Of a stretch of 64,000 nt of DNA, positions 43,952-56,217 are shown piece after piece; position 1 is the first letter of the stretch; every line of letters begins with the position of its first letter. The notes beneath the pieces are model-generated. The model was not told the origin of the DNA. It ran no database searches and saw only the letters and a list, made by a program, of their open reading frames with translations. Origin of the DNA: Heterobasidion occidentale (taxonomy: Eukaryota; Basidiomycota; Agaricomycetes; Russulales; Bondarzewiaceae); contig JBCAQO010000012.1 of NCBI GenBank assembly GCA_039111635.1, positions 1,054,001-1,118,000 on the forward strand. Direction: 5' to 3'. The position numbers and the translations under genes are program-made.

Positions 43952-46096
43952 TCACAGGCCATCATGAAAGTTGATGAGATTCACCTGAGGATATATTGGC
44001 AGGATTGTATTCCAGTATTCACACACAGCGTCTACAGCGAGATGGTCTCCAGCAACAGCAGCGGAGTCGGAGATTCCCAAGATAGCGAGTGTGCTAGAGT
44101 TCTTTGGGTCGTATTTGTCCCATCCAGAAATCTGCGGTCCCTTGAGAGGATCTACGCGGGGCTTGTTCGAGAACAATTGAAAGAGGTAGAAGCGGAAACT
44201 CGCCTTTGATGAAGTTGGTCCAGGCTTTGACCATGTAGTCCGATACCTCTTGCTCAAATGGCGTCACGGGAATAAACGGCGGACTGAGGGCGATGAGGCT
44301 GGTCGTACTAATTGGGTAAGACTGTCAGTTGTGTTCCGATATCAGAATCTGGAACTCCGTACCCCATGACGAATTGGAGGTCCTCTCCTATATATATCTT
44401 AAGGAGACTTTCACAAGGCACAAAGAAAACAAACTTACCATGAAATGTCCCAATGGACGCACCCAACGAATTGAGGTTGTTAGCAACTAAATCGAACCTG
44501 TACCGCCAAACAGGAAGCCCTAACGCCTCCGTTCGCCACTTTCCCAGGTTGTGAGCAAGGCAGAGCATATGGGCATCCCTCCACATAGCAGAAGTCGCAT
44601 TATAAACAGATGGGTAGAGAGTGGAAGGCGTTGGGTATAATTTCAGCACGTCGGTCGTATTCGCAAACGGGAAGTTTAGATTGTTGCTTTTGCTGCATGA
44701 CACAAAGGAATGAGCATTGAAACATCTCTCGCGCACCAACCAAGCTGCACTAGAAGGCACTCACATATAAGCCGTTTCGTTTGTATATGCTGTTGGCTCT
44801 CCGTTCACAATAAGCGTCCCTTCATCCTATAATTATAGATATATTACTCGCGCATTCTGTCTCGAGACGAACATACCTTATTTGTCCCAATAAGCAAAGG
44901 TACATTTGCAGTTCTGTTCTCCCTTGTCTGTTTCACATAATCCTTGAAGACAGTGATGTTGTCGATGACGGGTTGAAATTGGTTACCGGTCTCCAGCAGA
45001 ATGGATTTGAGAGCAAAGCCATCTTTTCCCCTCAAACAATCCAGCTGACCGTTGCCTGTTGGACATGATTGATTTTTTGATATGGCTTCGAGCTGATTTC
45101 CGAGTTCCCATTGCGGTTGAGAAGCTGAACAGGCCATCGTTGAATGAACACCATCAATAGAGATGAACTAAACGCACTGTCTGAGCTCTGCATTATAGCT
45201 CCTCGAATGATAGGATCGTCAGGCCACGCCGAGAGGTAAAAGTTCGTCATTTCTGGCCCGTGATCTCAGTCGCTAATCATCTGATGGTAAGTGCGTACGC
45301 ACCGGCACCCACAGATTCACCTGTGATATTGCGACTCGATCAACGCTTCAATCATGCCAATTTTGTCTTCAGACGCACCACCCAGTGTAATCTTTGCGGG
45401 ATCCCCACCAAACACACCTGCATTGGCCTGAATCCACCGAATGGCAGCACGAGTGTCAAGAAGGCCGAAGTTCTGGGTTTGATTTGCCTGTGCAATCTCA
45501 GACGCATGCGGCCAAGCCCATAACGACAGACGGTAGTTGTAGCTGGCAAAAACAATGCCTTTTGCTGCCATGAAGGAGCCATCGATCTTAGGATCGGAGG
45601 AGGCGCCGCTGTCGAAACCGCCACCACTGTTCTATAAATCAAAAAAACTGTGTGAGGAGCCATAGACACAGAGTACTTACTAAGAGTATAGGTATATCGG
45701 CAACTCCTTAGCCCCCACTGGTGCTATGACGTTAATCCTCAGACAATCCTCGCTTTGCACAGATGTACCACTCCCGCCGTCCGCTCGACCTTGTAAGCAT
45801 GCCGGTCCAAAGGCTGTTGCATTGAATATCGTATCATTATAGCGGTATGGTTGGGGTGGGCGCCACCTATTTTGCCCCGATGTGTCTTGCGCATACCGAA
45901 TACCAAACCACTTCTTTAGTGAGATGGATGTGGTATTATTATCCAAGAATCCACGGGTTTTGCCTGAGGTTGTCTCGACAATAAGACTCTCACTGCTGTT
46001 GCTCAGAACAGAGGAGCGAACGCTTAAGGTCTGGGTTGCACGGGCAAGCGAGGCATAGATGATGATCGTGAAGAAACCTAATGATGTCGATAGCAT
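43952..46096 (-). CDS. Secreted type-B carboxylesterase/lipase
   Basis: Ten exons: 46096-45681, 45626-45379, 45320-45303, 45252-45178, 45124-44877, 44826-44765, 44692-44439, 44387-44363, 44307-44204, 44151-43952, giving 549 aa. An in-frame ATG at 46123 would add nine residues. Residues 1-20 (MLSTSLGFFTIIIYASLARA) are a clear signal peptide. Family motifs are GGGFDSGASSDPK, NYRLSLWAWP, the nucleophile elbow ITLGGESVGA (Ser224, in an 18-nt exon), GAIMQSSD, the acid segment GTNKDEGTL and the His segment TFHGEDLQFVMG. The last intron has a GC-AG border (AAAG|GCGAGT), and only with it does the C-terminus read FIKDPLKGPQISGWDKYDP. It probably acts on ester or lipid substrates outside the cell; specificity cannot be told. 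Confidence 0.9.
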
Positions 46097-46123
46097 GCTG
46101 GTGGTGCTGAGAGGGTTGCCCAT

Positions 46124-46811
46124 ACCATGCCTTCGCCCGCACCTACATATATCAGTCGCTAGATCGCAAAGAAGGCGATTAGCATGACCTACCTGCCCGG
46201 TGAATTGTCGCCCTTGTACGTGTTCGCCATTGAAAGTACGTTGACACGAGGCAGGAGACCTGGAGAAGGCACTCAACACCATAGACATCGCTCGCAAGAA
46301 CCCTGTTAAAGCATTCGAGAATTCACATCTGCCGTTATTCGAATGCGTGGCTTTACATGTCGGACCGTCTTCCTGTGGTAGATTGAGAGTTCAGTGCCAG
46401 GCTCTCATATGAATCAGAAATTGCGTGGACTCGAAGCAAGGAATCCGGTAAAAATCACCAGAACTAGGGGATCTTAGTCTAGTTTTAGAAGGGAATGCAA
46501 TTCTGAGAGCTTTGGAGTCACTGCGAGAGATGCTGAGATTATGCGGTGAGTATGGGGCCTAGCGTGGCCCATACAAAAAGCTTCTCCTGGTCACATGTCG
46601 CAAGTTCTCGTAACGACCTGTTGCTTTCGGTGATTCTGGACCACTTCGACTCCCGCTATCATATAAGTCAGTGGTGAGCAACTACTGGAATCATATTCAT
46701 ACAGTAACAAAAGTCAACAAAGGCATGTGTAATGTATACACAACTGAACAGAGCAACTTGTTCAAGAGAACAAGATACACACAACGGCGTCAAAATTCAT
46801 ACCCTCGACGA
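46124..46811. other. Upstream region of the carboxylesterase
   Basis: About 690 bp without a credible gene. It contains the promoter of the esterase on its left and the 3' flank of the next minus-strand gene on its right. Confidence 0.45.
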
Positions 46812-47824
46812 TTATCTTCTGATCCTTCTTTTTCCTCTAGGAACGTGAGGTCGTCGGACCATCCTCTCCAGATCTTCTTCAGTCCAACCCCATTTTTTTC
46901 GAAGTTCCTCGATGCAATAGCCTTCATCACGATCTTCTGTCATTTTGTCCGTCGTCTCTTCAGCATGGTGGCTCAGTCCATGGCCTATGTCCTGCGTATC
47001 ATTTCCCAGCGAACCTGTACCTAAATATTGCGACGTCTTTCCTGAGGTGTGTGGCTCGTGATCATGCTTCACGTCGAGAGATGTCTCTGAATCGGTTTGG
47101 CATGGGCTCAGCTTTGACCTTATAGATGCTTGCGTTTGCATCACGATCGGTCGCTGTCTTTGTGCGACGAAGCAATGTCTCTAGTGCAGACCTGCAGAGG
47201 AACATCAGGACAGTCTTGGCTCGGCTCGATAAGTGCTTGAGCTAATGCATGGACCCAGATCAGTTATGTGGCAGCGATGTTGTTCAAAACTGCTCACAGT
47301 CGAGAAAGGCAGCGTCCATAGAGGTGATCATATTGACAGGTCCAACCTGATAATCACCCAGCGAAGGTACGGGCTTTCTCTGCGCAAGGAATGTCAACGC
47401 CTTCTCCCAAATAGAGATCTTTATGACTAACCTTTATCCTTCGGGGTGGCGCAGGAGCTGTCCCCTCGAGATGGTTGGGCATGCACTCTTTGACACTCGA
47501 TATCGTAACATTGACCCAGTCATTCACACAAACCACAGGATCTTGCAATTGTGCGCTCCGTGGAACCTTATGAGGTCCCTGAATGCCGTGAGCTCTCGAG
47601 GCCGCATCTTCCAATATTGCGTCGAATGAAATTCTGGGAGGCAATGAGTCTGCCTCGATGCTTCTCTGTGCGGCCTTCGACTGTTTGGTGAGGTCGCGAT
47701 CATGGAGGATCCAGGCTTCAAATCGTATCCATTGGCAACTGATATTGTGCGATGTATTGACAATACAGGGCGGGAAGTGCATGAGGGCTCCTCTGGGAGA
47801 GCTTGTCAGGGCGGACGATGCTAT
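46812..47824 (-). CDS. Unrecognised multi-exon protein, 5' end uncertain
   Basis: The best exon is 47824-47432 (131 codons, ACCEPTOR TTGCAG, donor AAG|GTTAGT), reading ...GALMHFPPCIVNTSHNISCQ and VCVNDWVNVTISSVKECMPN. A second exon, from 47379 to about 47298, reads RKPVPSLGDYQVGPVNMITS; a third, about 47240-47190, reads QALIEPSQDCPDVPLQ. The last frame ends at 46812 with a charged tail (EELRKKWGWTEEDLERMVRR, GKRRIRR). Exon joins after the second are tentative. No start exon fits: an ATG near 47924 is out of phase with the first acceptor. An internal ATG (MHFPPC) near 47782 is an alternative. I recognise no domain, signal or membrane segment. Confidence 0.45.
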
Positions 47825-48644
47825 CTGCAAGCGAGAGGCAAGGAAAGTGTTTCTCTCACAGCGATCAGATGGACCGCCTTTTATGCAAGGCGCTCACGCA
47901 AGGTGGTCATCCCAACGCCTCACCATGGTGGCTATTGTTCTTCGGAATGCAGTCCTACTTCTGTTAGGCGCTTGCATCGCAGTGGTACAGTTTTAACACA
48001 TTGCCATTGAATTCCGCCACACCGCACAGCAGCGGAACATCGTGATGGCCACGAGGAAATCTCGCACAGACGAGTTGCGTGGTACCTCGTTGATTATATG
48101 CTAGTTCGTACAGATAAATGCATTTGCTTCAATTTCACGTTACTATTCAACCTTGCAGTTGGTCCCACACGTCTCACCTTCAAATGATATCTCATGTGAT
48201 GTTCAACGCTTACGCGTTCTCTTAGTCCCCGTGGCTGCCCTCGTACAACTGTTCTTTGTGTCGAAGCTGTTCTCCCAGATTCTGGATCTGATTCGATCGC
48301 AATCGATGTATTTTTACCGTACATATAGTATTCACGTCAAATGCGGGATACATGCGGATGCGTCACAACATTCACAAAGGCGCTCGCGTGAAACACACAC
48401 TGATCAATATCTCGGCTGTGGATTGAGTGCATCGCATCTGACCTCACCCAATCCTAGCGACAGGAATCTCAAGGTTGGCCAACGCACTTGCAGCTGGCAC
48501 TGCATCAACATGAAACCGAGATGACCTTAAGACACTCCCTCTGCATAGACACACACTTTAACACATCGTCGTTCTCTGTGAATCTACTGCATCTATCTTA
48601 CAGAAAGGGAGCATATGGCGAGCCTGGACTCTAAGCCGCATCAA
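47825..48644. other. Spacer between unknown gene and P450 3' end
   Basis: About 820 bp. The left 150 bp may hold the missing first exon of the gene at 46812-47824. A plus-strand frame at 48153-48524 shows no recognisable feature. Confidence 0.4.
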
Positions 48645-50555
48645 TCAATTGCCCATCGTCTCTTTAGCCTGCTCCAACATCGCCGCAGCATCAGGGAAGC
48701 GTGGTGTGATCTTGTATTCGTATGGCGGAGGTTTACTGTGCTCGTTGAGTGAGTAAGTTGACGGAAAGGGATAAAAGGCTCAGACGTACACCACAAGTCC
48801 ATCATCGATATCAGCGTAAACATCCAATTCCTGTGGCTTCCCGTTGGCGCCTGTGATCGGTTCAATATTCATAGCCCACACCACCATGGCGATGTACATG
48901 AACAAGGCATTGTTCGCAACGTGCATGCCGAGACATATCCTGCGACCAAATCCGTAAGTCGCATGGCTCTGCTCCTTTGTGTCAGGGGGACTCGGCGCCA
49001 TACGGCCATGTTCATCAAGATGGCGAGAAGGATTATACAATGCCGCATCTTCGCCATAGATCGTCGTGTCGTGATTGATAGCCCAAACGTTCGTGATGCA
49101 AACTGTGCCTGCGGGAATGAAGTGGCCTTCATACCAATCGTCTTTGATCGATCGATGCGGCGAGCCAACAGGGACGACAGGCCTCCAACGCAAGACTTCT
49201 TTAACCATGGCACGAGTATACGGAAGGTGTTCGAAGTCGGCGAAGCTTGGGAGACGAGAGCGACCGACGACGGTATCAATTTCAGCCTGCGCGCGCTTCT
49301 GAGCATCGGGGTTCGTGGCCATGGCAAGCATCCACCAGGCCATGGTGCTGGCTGTTGTCTCCGTCCCCGCAGAACTACGATGGATCAGTATGTCATTCTT
49401 TGACCCAGTCGACTTTGGCACTCACTAGACACTTCCAGCAACCCAGGCATTCTGATGCTCAGTCAAATTGACCCGCGCTTGGTCTTTAATCAACGTAGCA
49501 CTCAGGCTAACCAATCCTCCCTCCTTTTCCTGTATGATTTCTTGTTAACAAACGTTTGGGAATGATTTGGGTGTTATCTTACCATCCGAGAGCGTACACC
49601 GCTGAGTAGACTTTCGAACATTGCTGAGTCGCGTACGCACCACTCCTCTGCCTCACGTTTCCATTTGGCAAACCTGTTGATCTATCAATCTTTGACTGAA
49701 AGTTCTTAGCAAACCTTGAACGCACCTGCTCGGAATGTACTTCATGAACGGGAAGAAGTCTACGAAATGAGCGCCAGGAAGAGCAGCCCGCGTCAAGCGT
49801 CCCACAAACTCGTTAATGCGTCTAACATGGGGATCATGCTCCGAAGCGATCGTAGGAGCGTCGTAGACGATGCCCAGCGTGGTAGAGGCCGAAGTGCGGC
49901 GCACATGTCGATCCCACAAGCGAGGCTCGGTGACCATGCCAAGAGCGAGAGTGATAGACTCGATGGTCTGCTTGTGGTAGTATCTGGGCACAGCGCCCTT
50001 GTGAAGCCCCTCATTGCCAGCCTTGCGCATGCGGCGCCAACTAAGCAGAGTCAGATTACGGTCAGCGGATATTGGTATCTTGAAGGTCGATGTCAAACTC
50101 ACAGATCACCGAAACGCGTGAAACCCAGAATAAGACCGCCCGTTAAGATTTCGCAAGCAACTATGTGTGGGGGCCTATCCGAATAGTTTGCTGCGCGCCT
50201 GTCAAGAAGATCGGCAGCTGCCTTCTGGCTATTCAGAACAAGCATGGCTGTCCAAGAGCCTTGAAATACACAAAGTCGCCTAGACAAAATCTCAGCAACT
50301 CGACAGCAGCGAAACATTACGACGGTCTCACCATAGACTTTCTTCCACTCAGTGAATACATGCCATTGTTTGTCACCAATGTTCAGGAAATTGCCGATAA
50401 TGGGATAGCCCTTGGGTCCTGGAGGAAGCTTGCGATAGGGGCTTCTGATGTAGCGAACGACCGAATACGCAGTTAAGCCTAAGAGCAAAACAGCATACAG
50501 AGACTTATGGCGCTGGAGCTCTCCGAGGAGGGACGAAGACAAAGATAACACTCAT
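48645..50555 (-). pseudogene. Cytochrome P450 monooxygenase, frame broken at two places
   Basis: Exons at about 50555-50332, 50279-50103, 50040-49726, 49673-49583, 49529-49426, 49374-48790 and 48735-48645, with introns of 51-62 nt. There is an N-terminal membrane anchor (LYAVLLLGLTAYSVV), then the hinge LPPGPKGYPIIGNFLNIGDK. The I-helix oxygen motif is SAGTETTAST, the K-helix KEVLRWRP has ExxR, and the heme loop YGFGRRICLG carries the Cys ligand. Two faults are visible. The only start ATG (50555) is one base out of frame with the body, and exon 2 lacks one base near 50244, at a CC run, within GDFVYFKALGQ. Either this is a young pseudogene or the consensus is wrong; all other joins are perfect. 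Substrate unknown. Confidence 0.85.
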
Positions 50556-51008
50556 GGTGCTGAGGAGCCACAAGACGCAATTTGCGACACTCTTATACCC
50601 CAGGCTCCGAGGCGCCTAGCGTATAGCAAATGTCTGAGCATGGCATCGTTATCTCCGCCTGAGAGAAGAGTTTGTGAGCATCCTAGTATTCTTATTGGCT
50701 TTCCGGTAGAGAGTGAGTCACGCTATGAGAAGCTTCAGAATAGAAGACTTGATGAGTGTCAAAGGGAACTCAATCGAAAGGAGTAATGCACACTCACCTA
50801 TCACAACATAATCCATGAATGCTCTAGCTATATGTCGACCCAGTTACCACCGATAACAGGCTCTGAGCTGTTACGTTGACCTTCGACAACTCCGAGCAAC
50901 TTTGAGCATGATCTCATGAGGGCAAGGCCATGGCAAATCTGCATAGAAATTGCCATATAGGTGACATCAGCCGAGATCCACGCCTACTAAGCAAGCCCTG
51001 AAAACTTC
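50556..51008. other. Upstream region of the P450
   Basis: No gene or repeat seen. Confidence 0.4.
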
Positions 51009-51791
51009 CTAGAGCTGCCCACTGTGCATTGTGAAAAGCTTTTGTTGATATCCAACAAAAATATGATCAATTCTCTGGTGAATCAGACTTGAATTATGTT
51101 GGAAACGGACAGGGTATGTCAGGCAAGGGCTTACGACGGTTCTATTTCTTCGCAGTTTTGCACTGTGAAGCCCTGTACAGAACCCAATCGGTAAAGAAGC
51201 AGGACTCGTCGGGCATAACATAGACTCATTGAGCGCCCCATACCCCAGCTCTGTCCAAATTTGCAGACCATCGGATATAGGAGCTAACAAAGTACTTCCG
51301 GTGATTGTGCAGTCTTGTAGACTCCTACGATACTTACGGGTTGGGTTATGCGATGGCATCTCCCGGATTTCAATGAGCACGTCGATGCCCGACGATCCTC
51401 GACGATTGCTTGTTCTGGCGATGATCTCATAAAATACCGGACCTCCAACTGTTCTTTCCAGGCAGGAGCATAAGAAAGCGAAATCGTCGGCCTGAAGCGA
51501 GCGGTAATACGTGGCATAAACGCAATGTGTGACTCTGCCGGTAAATGGTCAGCAGAGAGAATTAGAGAACGCGCCGTTTCCAGACAAGCGTCGAGTAAAA
51601 ACGATATGGCGGTATGAATTCATCCGACTGACCCTTGAAGTTACGGTGATAAGGAACATTGAACTGCCTGCTGATTGAGATGGTGCATCTGCAAGGGTTC
51701 GGCAGTTAACGTATGGAGATGTGACTTGGGTTCTCCACATACTTGATTCAACTAATGAGGCCAATAGATGAGGATATACGCCATTTTGCAT
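51009..51791 (-). pseudogene. Possible degenerate or spliced coding region, not identified
   Basis: On the minus strand from 51791, an ATG frame (MQNGVYPHLLASLVES) has a plausible donor GTATGT and an acceptor CTTGCAG, leading to APSQSAGSSMFLITVTS. Further stretches in shifting frames look protein-like (SDEFIPPYRFYSTLVWKRR, then AESHIAFMPRITARF and LSYAPAWKEQLEVRYF). The frames are broken near 51570 by what looks like a small indel. I do not recognise the family. It may be a decayed gene or a gene with introns I have not placed. Confidence 0.25.
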
Positions 51792-54700
51792 ATACCCTCA
51801 CGAGGCGCCGACTCCACCGACCCCATTGATCGCCCACATCCATTTCCCTCAAATCACTTCCAGGTCTCGCTTTACTTCCGCTCTAGCCTTTTCGAAAACA
51901 TTGAAGGAAGTGAATGAGAAAACCCCGCCGGAAATCGGCTGTCAGGCGGTCATTGGTGGATGGTCAAAAAGCGGACCCGAAGGATTATCAGGCCACACAT
52001 GACATATCTGGGCGCAAGGAAACTTGTGCAAAAAGGAGTTGCACAACCTGCTGATCCCTTCGGACTCAATGAGTGATCAAATACATTCAGAACAAGCAAG
52101 GCACCATGGTGCATTGGCTCACCTTACCACCGTCAGGGTTTTCTTCAGTGCGTCCCAAATCGCTAGCCAAACTGAGTTGCAGGATATCATAACTGTAACG
52201 CCGGAGTGGAGTGGGATATTTTGAGCAGGCCTTGAGCGTCCGTGCATTAGCGATCTTATCAAATGCTGATCGCCTCCCGCCATCAACGGACTGTTGACGA
52301 GCACCCTATCAGAAGACCCGTAACGTGAGTTCTTCTATTTTGGTGCGCAGAGTATGGGTCAACATGCTGAATTGAGCCACGCACCGCGAATTCTTAGCGT
52401 GTAGCAAGCCTACAGCAGCTGGCCTGATATATGATCGTATCTAGAAATCATAGCGCGTCGACGATTGAACTATGTGAGAAAGCCGGAGGGATTTGTGAGA
52501 GAACCGTATGTACATACAATAGAACGGGTTTTCCATTTGAGCGAAAAGACGCATACTGTCGAAATCATGAAGCAGGCTCTATGCAAGGTGTACATATGTG
52601 GGTGCACACCAGTGAGACGGATAAATCATTGCCTAACAGTGGACGATATGTGATTGCTGTGGCCCAGCCGAGATGCGATGCGATCACGCTATTTTTAAAT
52701 TACCGTTTCCGTCGAACGCCCAAGACAAAGTATGCCGGTGTCTTGAGAACGCTTAAACTCGAATCCGCGCGAGTTGCAAGTTCATAGCCTGTTTGATACT
52801 GACGGCAACGAAGGAGGGGCTTGCGCCTGGCATGAGAAGATAGCTGGGGAAAAACATCCTCAAGGCATCGCACCGCGTGGCCTGTTGATGTGGGGTGCAC
52901 AGCAAGCCTTCTCGCTTAGGGACAGCCGTCCTCCCGACGGTATTGGGACGACTGGGCCCCCTCCCCCTGGTGAGAAGCAGAGGGACAACGGACGCCCGCG
53001 CACCCGGGGGTTGCGTGGCTGAGAACAGCCCAGGCAGGGAAGTCGAACCGAAAGCGTGGTTCTGTTCTCGTGGGGAAGGTGAGAACGATTGGCTCGTAGA
53101 GGGCATACGGCACATGTCATGCGGACCCGGAACCGTCGTGTTTCGAGTGCGAAACAATCTACAGGTGGTGTTTAATGGACCAGAGATGATGCTCAAAGAG
53201 AGCAGTGATCTGTCTTGACCTGGCTAGGCTGTCGGTGACATGTGAACGCAATGTGAGCCATGAAACACCACCAGAAGGGGAAACTCGTACCGATCCTCTG
53301 TCCACGCTTACATAGATCTACTCGAACCACGCTGGTGGAATGTGATTAGAGACAACCATATAGATAGCCTGGCACAGGCCAGACCACTATAGACGAACAG
53401 AAATGTCCTTGAGAGCAGGGATTTAGCATCCAAAGATATCATGTTTCGGGCAGCCGTGAGAGATGGTCCACAAGACACCACACGGTCCAGGTCCTGCCAT
53501 AGAAGACGAACCGAGAAGGTCCGCGCTCGACGTTCAACGTTCACTAGAAAGGATCAAAGTTAAAACATAATGACAGAAGGCTCATCATCCCCCCCGAGCG
53601 CCTTCCAAGCTCTTCCAAGGTTCCTTGCGGTTCCGTGCGTTCCTGAATTATGCAGAATCCAGGTCGAGCCGACGTGGTATGTATCCTACAGAGGAATACA
53701 TAGCGAGCGACGGTCGCGCGACCGAGCCGTAAGCTTCGTATTCCAGGAATCGGCATGTGCGTGTGGCTTGCTCTCGTTCTCTCGAGAACCACGACTCGCA
53801 TCGCGGCGACAGCAAACCGGCACAAAGGGGGTTTCAGACTGGGCATAGTTTGACATGGAAGTCATCGAAAAATCGGATTCGTTCAATTCCGAAGAATGTG
53901 TGCACTAGGGCACGGTGAGGTCTGGTGAGACTCGACGTTATAGACCGAATAATCTAAAAACGCACCGATGCATGCCAATTTGTAAGTCTCCGAGTATTGG
54001 ACTCGACGGACGCAATCATTGCATGCACAGAGGTCAGGGATCCGCTGAGAGCATTGAGCAACTCGAAGTATCATATGGACTTGTCACTAGCGATCTTCAC
54101 CAATACACAACGGGCGTGACGTATCAGCCCTCGACAGCCGGCCGTTTCTGATCTGAGGTGCCTCGCTCCGCTCTACCACAACGCCTGTAATGTTTGTCTC
54201 GGAATGCAGGAAAGTGGGGATACTCGCTGATATCAAGCATAGACTGATATCCGGTCATGGCGGAGAGCAAGTGAAGTCGTAGCGGCATTTGCCGTCCCCA
54301 CTCCGTCCCCGCTTCCATGGCTTGGCAGATTCCAAGCCATGCTAGTCTCACGCTCATAGACAGAAAAACAAAATTCTATGTATCTCGACCAAGACATACG
54401 CCGAACATAAACTACGTATACAATTAGCTACAATAAAAAAAAAGACCACACCACGCCCAAATCCCAAATCCCAAAAACCCACCCCGACGTCGACGTCACG
54501 ATCACCGCGAGGTCGACGAAAATAAAAACAAAGGAGAGCCGGTCTTCGAGGAAATAAAGCCGAAGCGTGGTCGACGCGAGGCAGGCGCAATGGACCTGCG
54601 CGCGCGTGTGCGGCGCGTCTTTTGAGCGTGAATACTTTTTGTGGGGATGATCCTATGTATGTAGGAGTGTCGAAATAGGGAAGAAGACTCGGCGCCTCAG

Positions 54701-56217
54701 ACGGATGTGTGGAAGGTGTCCCAATGGACGCTCAGGCCGAAATTTTTGGAAGTAGAAGGGTAAGGGTGGCCGGTCCGGAGAGGGGGGTCGCCACGTAACC
54801 CGATGAGTGTGTATGCGCGTCCATGAGGAATAGATGAGGGGGTGCCCGCGAAGACCCAAGGAAGAAGGATAGGTCGGAAGGATGGCGCCGGGAATGATGC
54901 ATTGACGTCCGCGCGCGCCGTATGTTGGTTGAGCCATGTGTGCTGTATGTATGTAGAAGACAGTGGGGATGCGAAGTGTGGTGGATACGACAAATGCGAC
55001 AGTGGCAGAGACAGAAACAACAGGAAAGGAGTGTGAAGAGTACAGTGCGAAACAGACGATCCAGACCAGAACGAGCGGCGAGGGGGAGAAGTGACAAGTC
55101 CAAGTCCACATCAAGTCCGCGATTTACCAAAGGCAAGAGTGGAAACAGAGAAGGAAAAAAGGCAAGGAGAGTCGAGTAGCGAGCGTGCGTGCGAGTTGGA
55201 TGCGACAGTATGATACGGAGTTACACAATGCGATGGCGGAATGCGATGGGATGCGACAAATGGGGTGTGATATACAGATGCAGAAAATGCGGGATAAGAT
55301 AACCACACGAAAAAAGCGCGAGCATCCCAACACGAAGATACAGACACGGTCTGAGCTGATACACACACCAAATGGGGGGTGGAGGACAGGGATTACAGAG
55401 ATAGACACATACAGTCACATACACAACGACGCGGGCATTGCGAGCGGGATCGCAACGAGCAGCGCAGACAAGAGGGACGCGGACGCGCGCGAAGGAACAC
55501 ACCTTACGAGGCGAGAGCAGGCGGAAAAATGAGGGGACACCAAATTGGATCGGCTGGAGATTAGGCTTCGGGCCAGATGACGACGACTTGTTAGCCGCCG
55601 CCGCCGTCAGCGATGGTACACATCGAGAACAGAGAACATAGAAAGGGGGCCAAAACACAACAAGGTGCGAGAAACTCTAAGAACAGCCCTTCAGAGGGAG
55701 GACTCCGGGGCGTGTACAATAACTGCACAACCCCGCGACGCACGGGGGTACTGGGTTTGAAGTTAGGTCTAGGAATTGCTGGGCGTGGGTGGGTCGTGAC
55801 GGGATGGAGAAGACGTAGGGTACAGTATGGACAAGGGGATCCCATCCATTCCTAGACGGCTGAGGCGCTGAGCGCAAGACCCACGGGGGCTAGTCTGTTT
55901 GTACAAAGGTCGCCGACCGAATAGATAGGCGGAGGGCGTGCGAGTATGTGCAGCGTATGTACGTGTGCGCGGGGGCAGAGTCGAAATATGGGGCATGTGG
56001 AGGATATGGTACTGGGCGGGGCGAGGCGGCGATAGAGCGCGCTGGCGGCACTGCACAGGGTAGAGCGAGCGACTTGAACGAGATCGGGAGTCAAGTCGAG
56101 TCGACGGGCCGCAGGGCGCAAGGGAAGCTGGAAGGCACCGAGCAGAGTCACCCGGAACCGGGACCCATCGGTCGCAGACAGTGCTGCCAAGTGCGCTCAG
56201 GTCACGCAAGCGCAAGC
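51792..56217. other. 4.4-kb region without a supportable gene
   Basis: Only short frames without protein-like conservation or splice logic. Around 52800-53100 the DNA is GC-rich with repeated words such as CTGAGAACAGCCCAGGCAGG. From about 54360 to 56217 it is purine/pyrimidine-skewed and low in complexity (AAAAAAAAAGACCACACC near 54434, ATCCCAAATCCC near 54465). The right end probably includes the 3' untranslated region of the gene at 56218-58736. No tRNA, rRNA or LTR was found. Confidence 0.4.
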
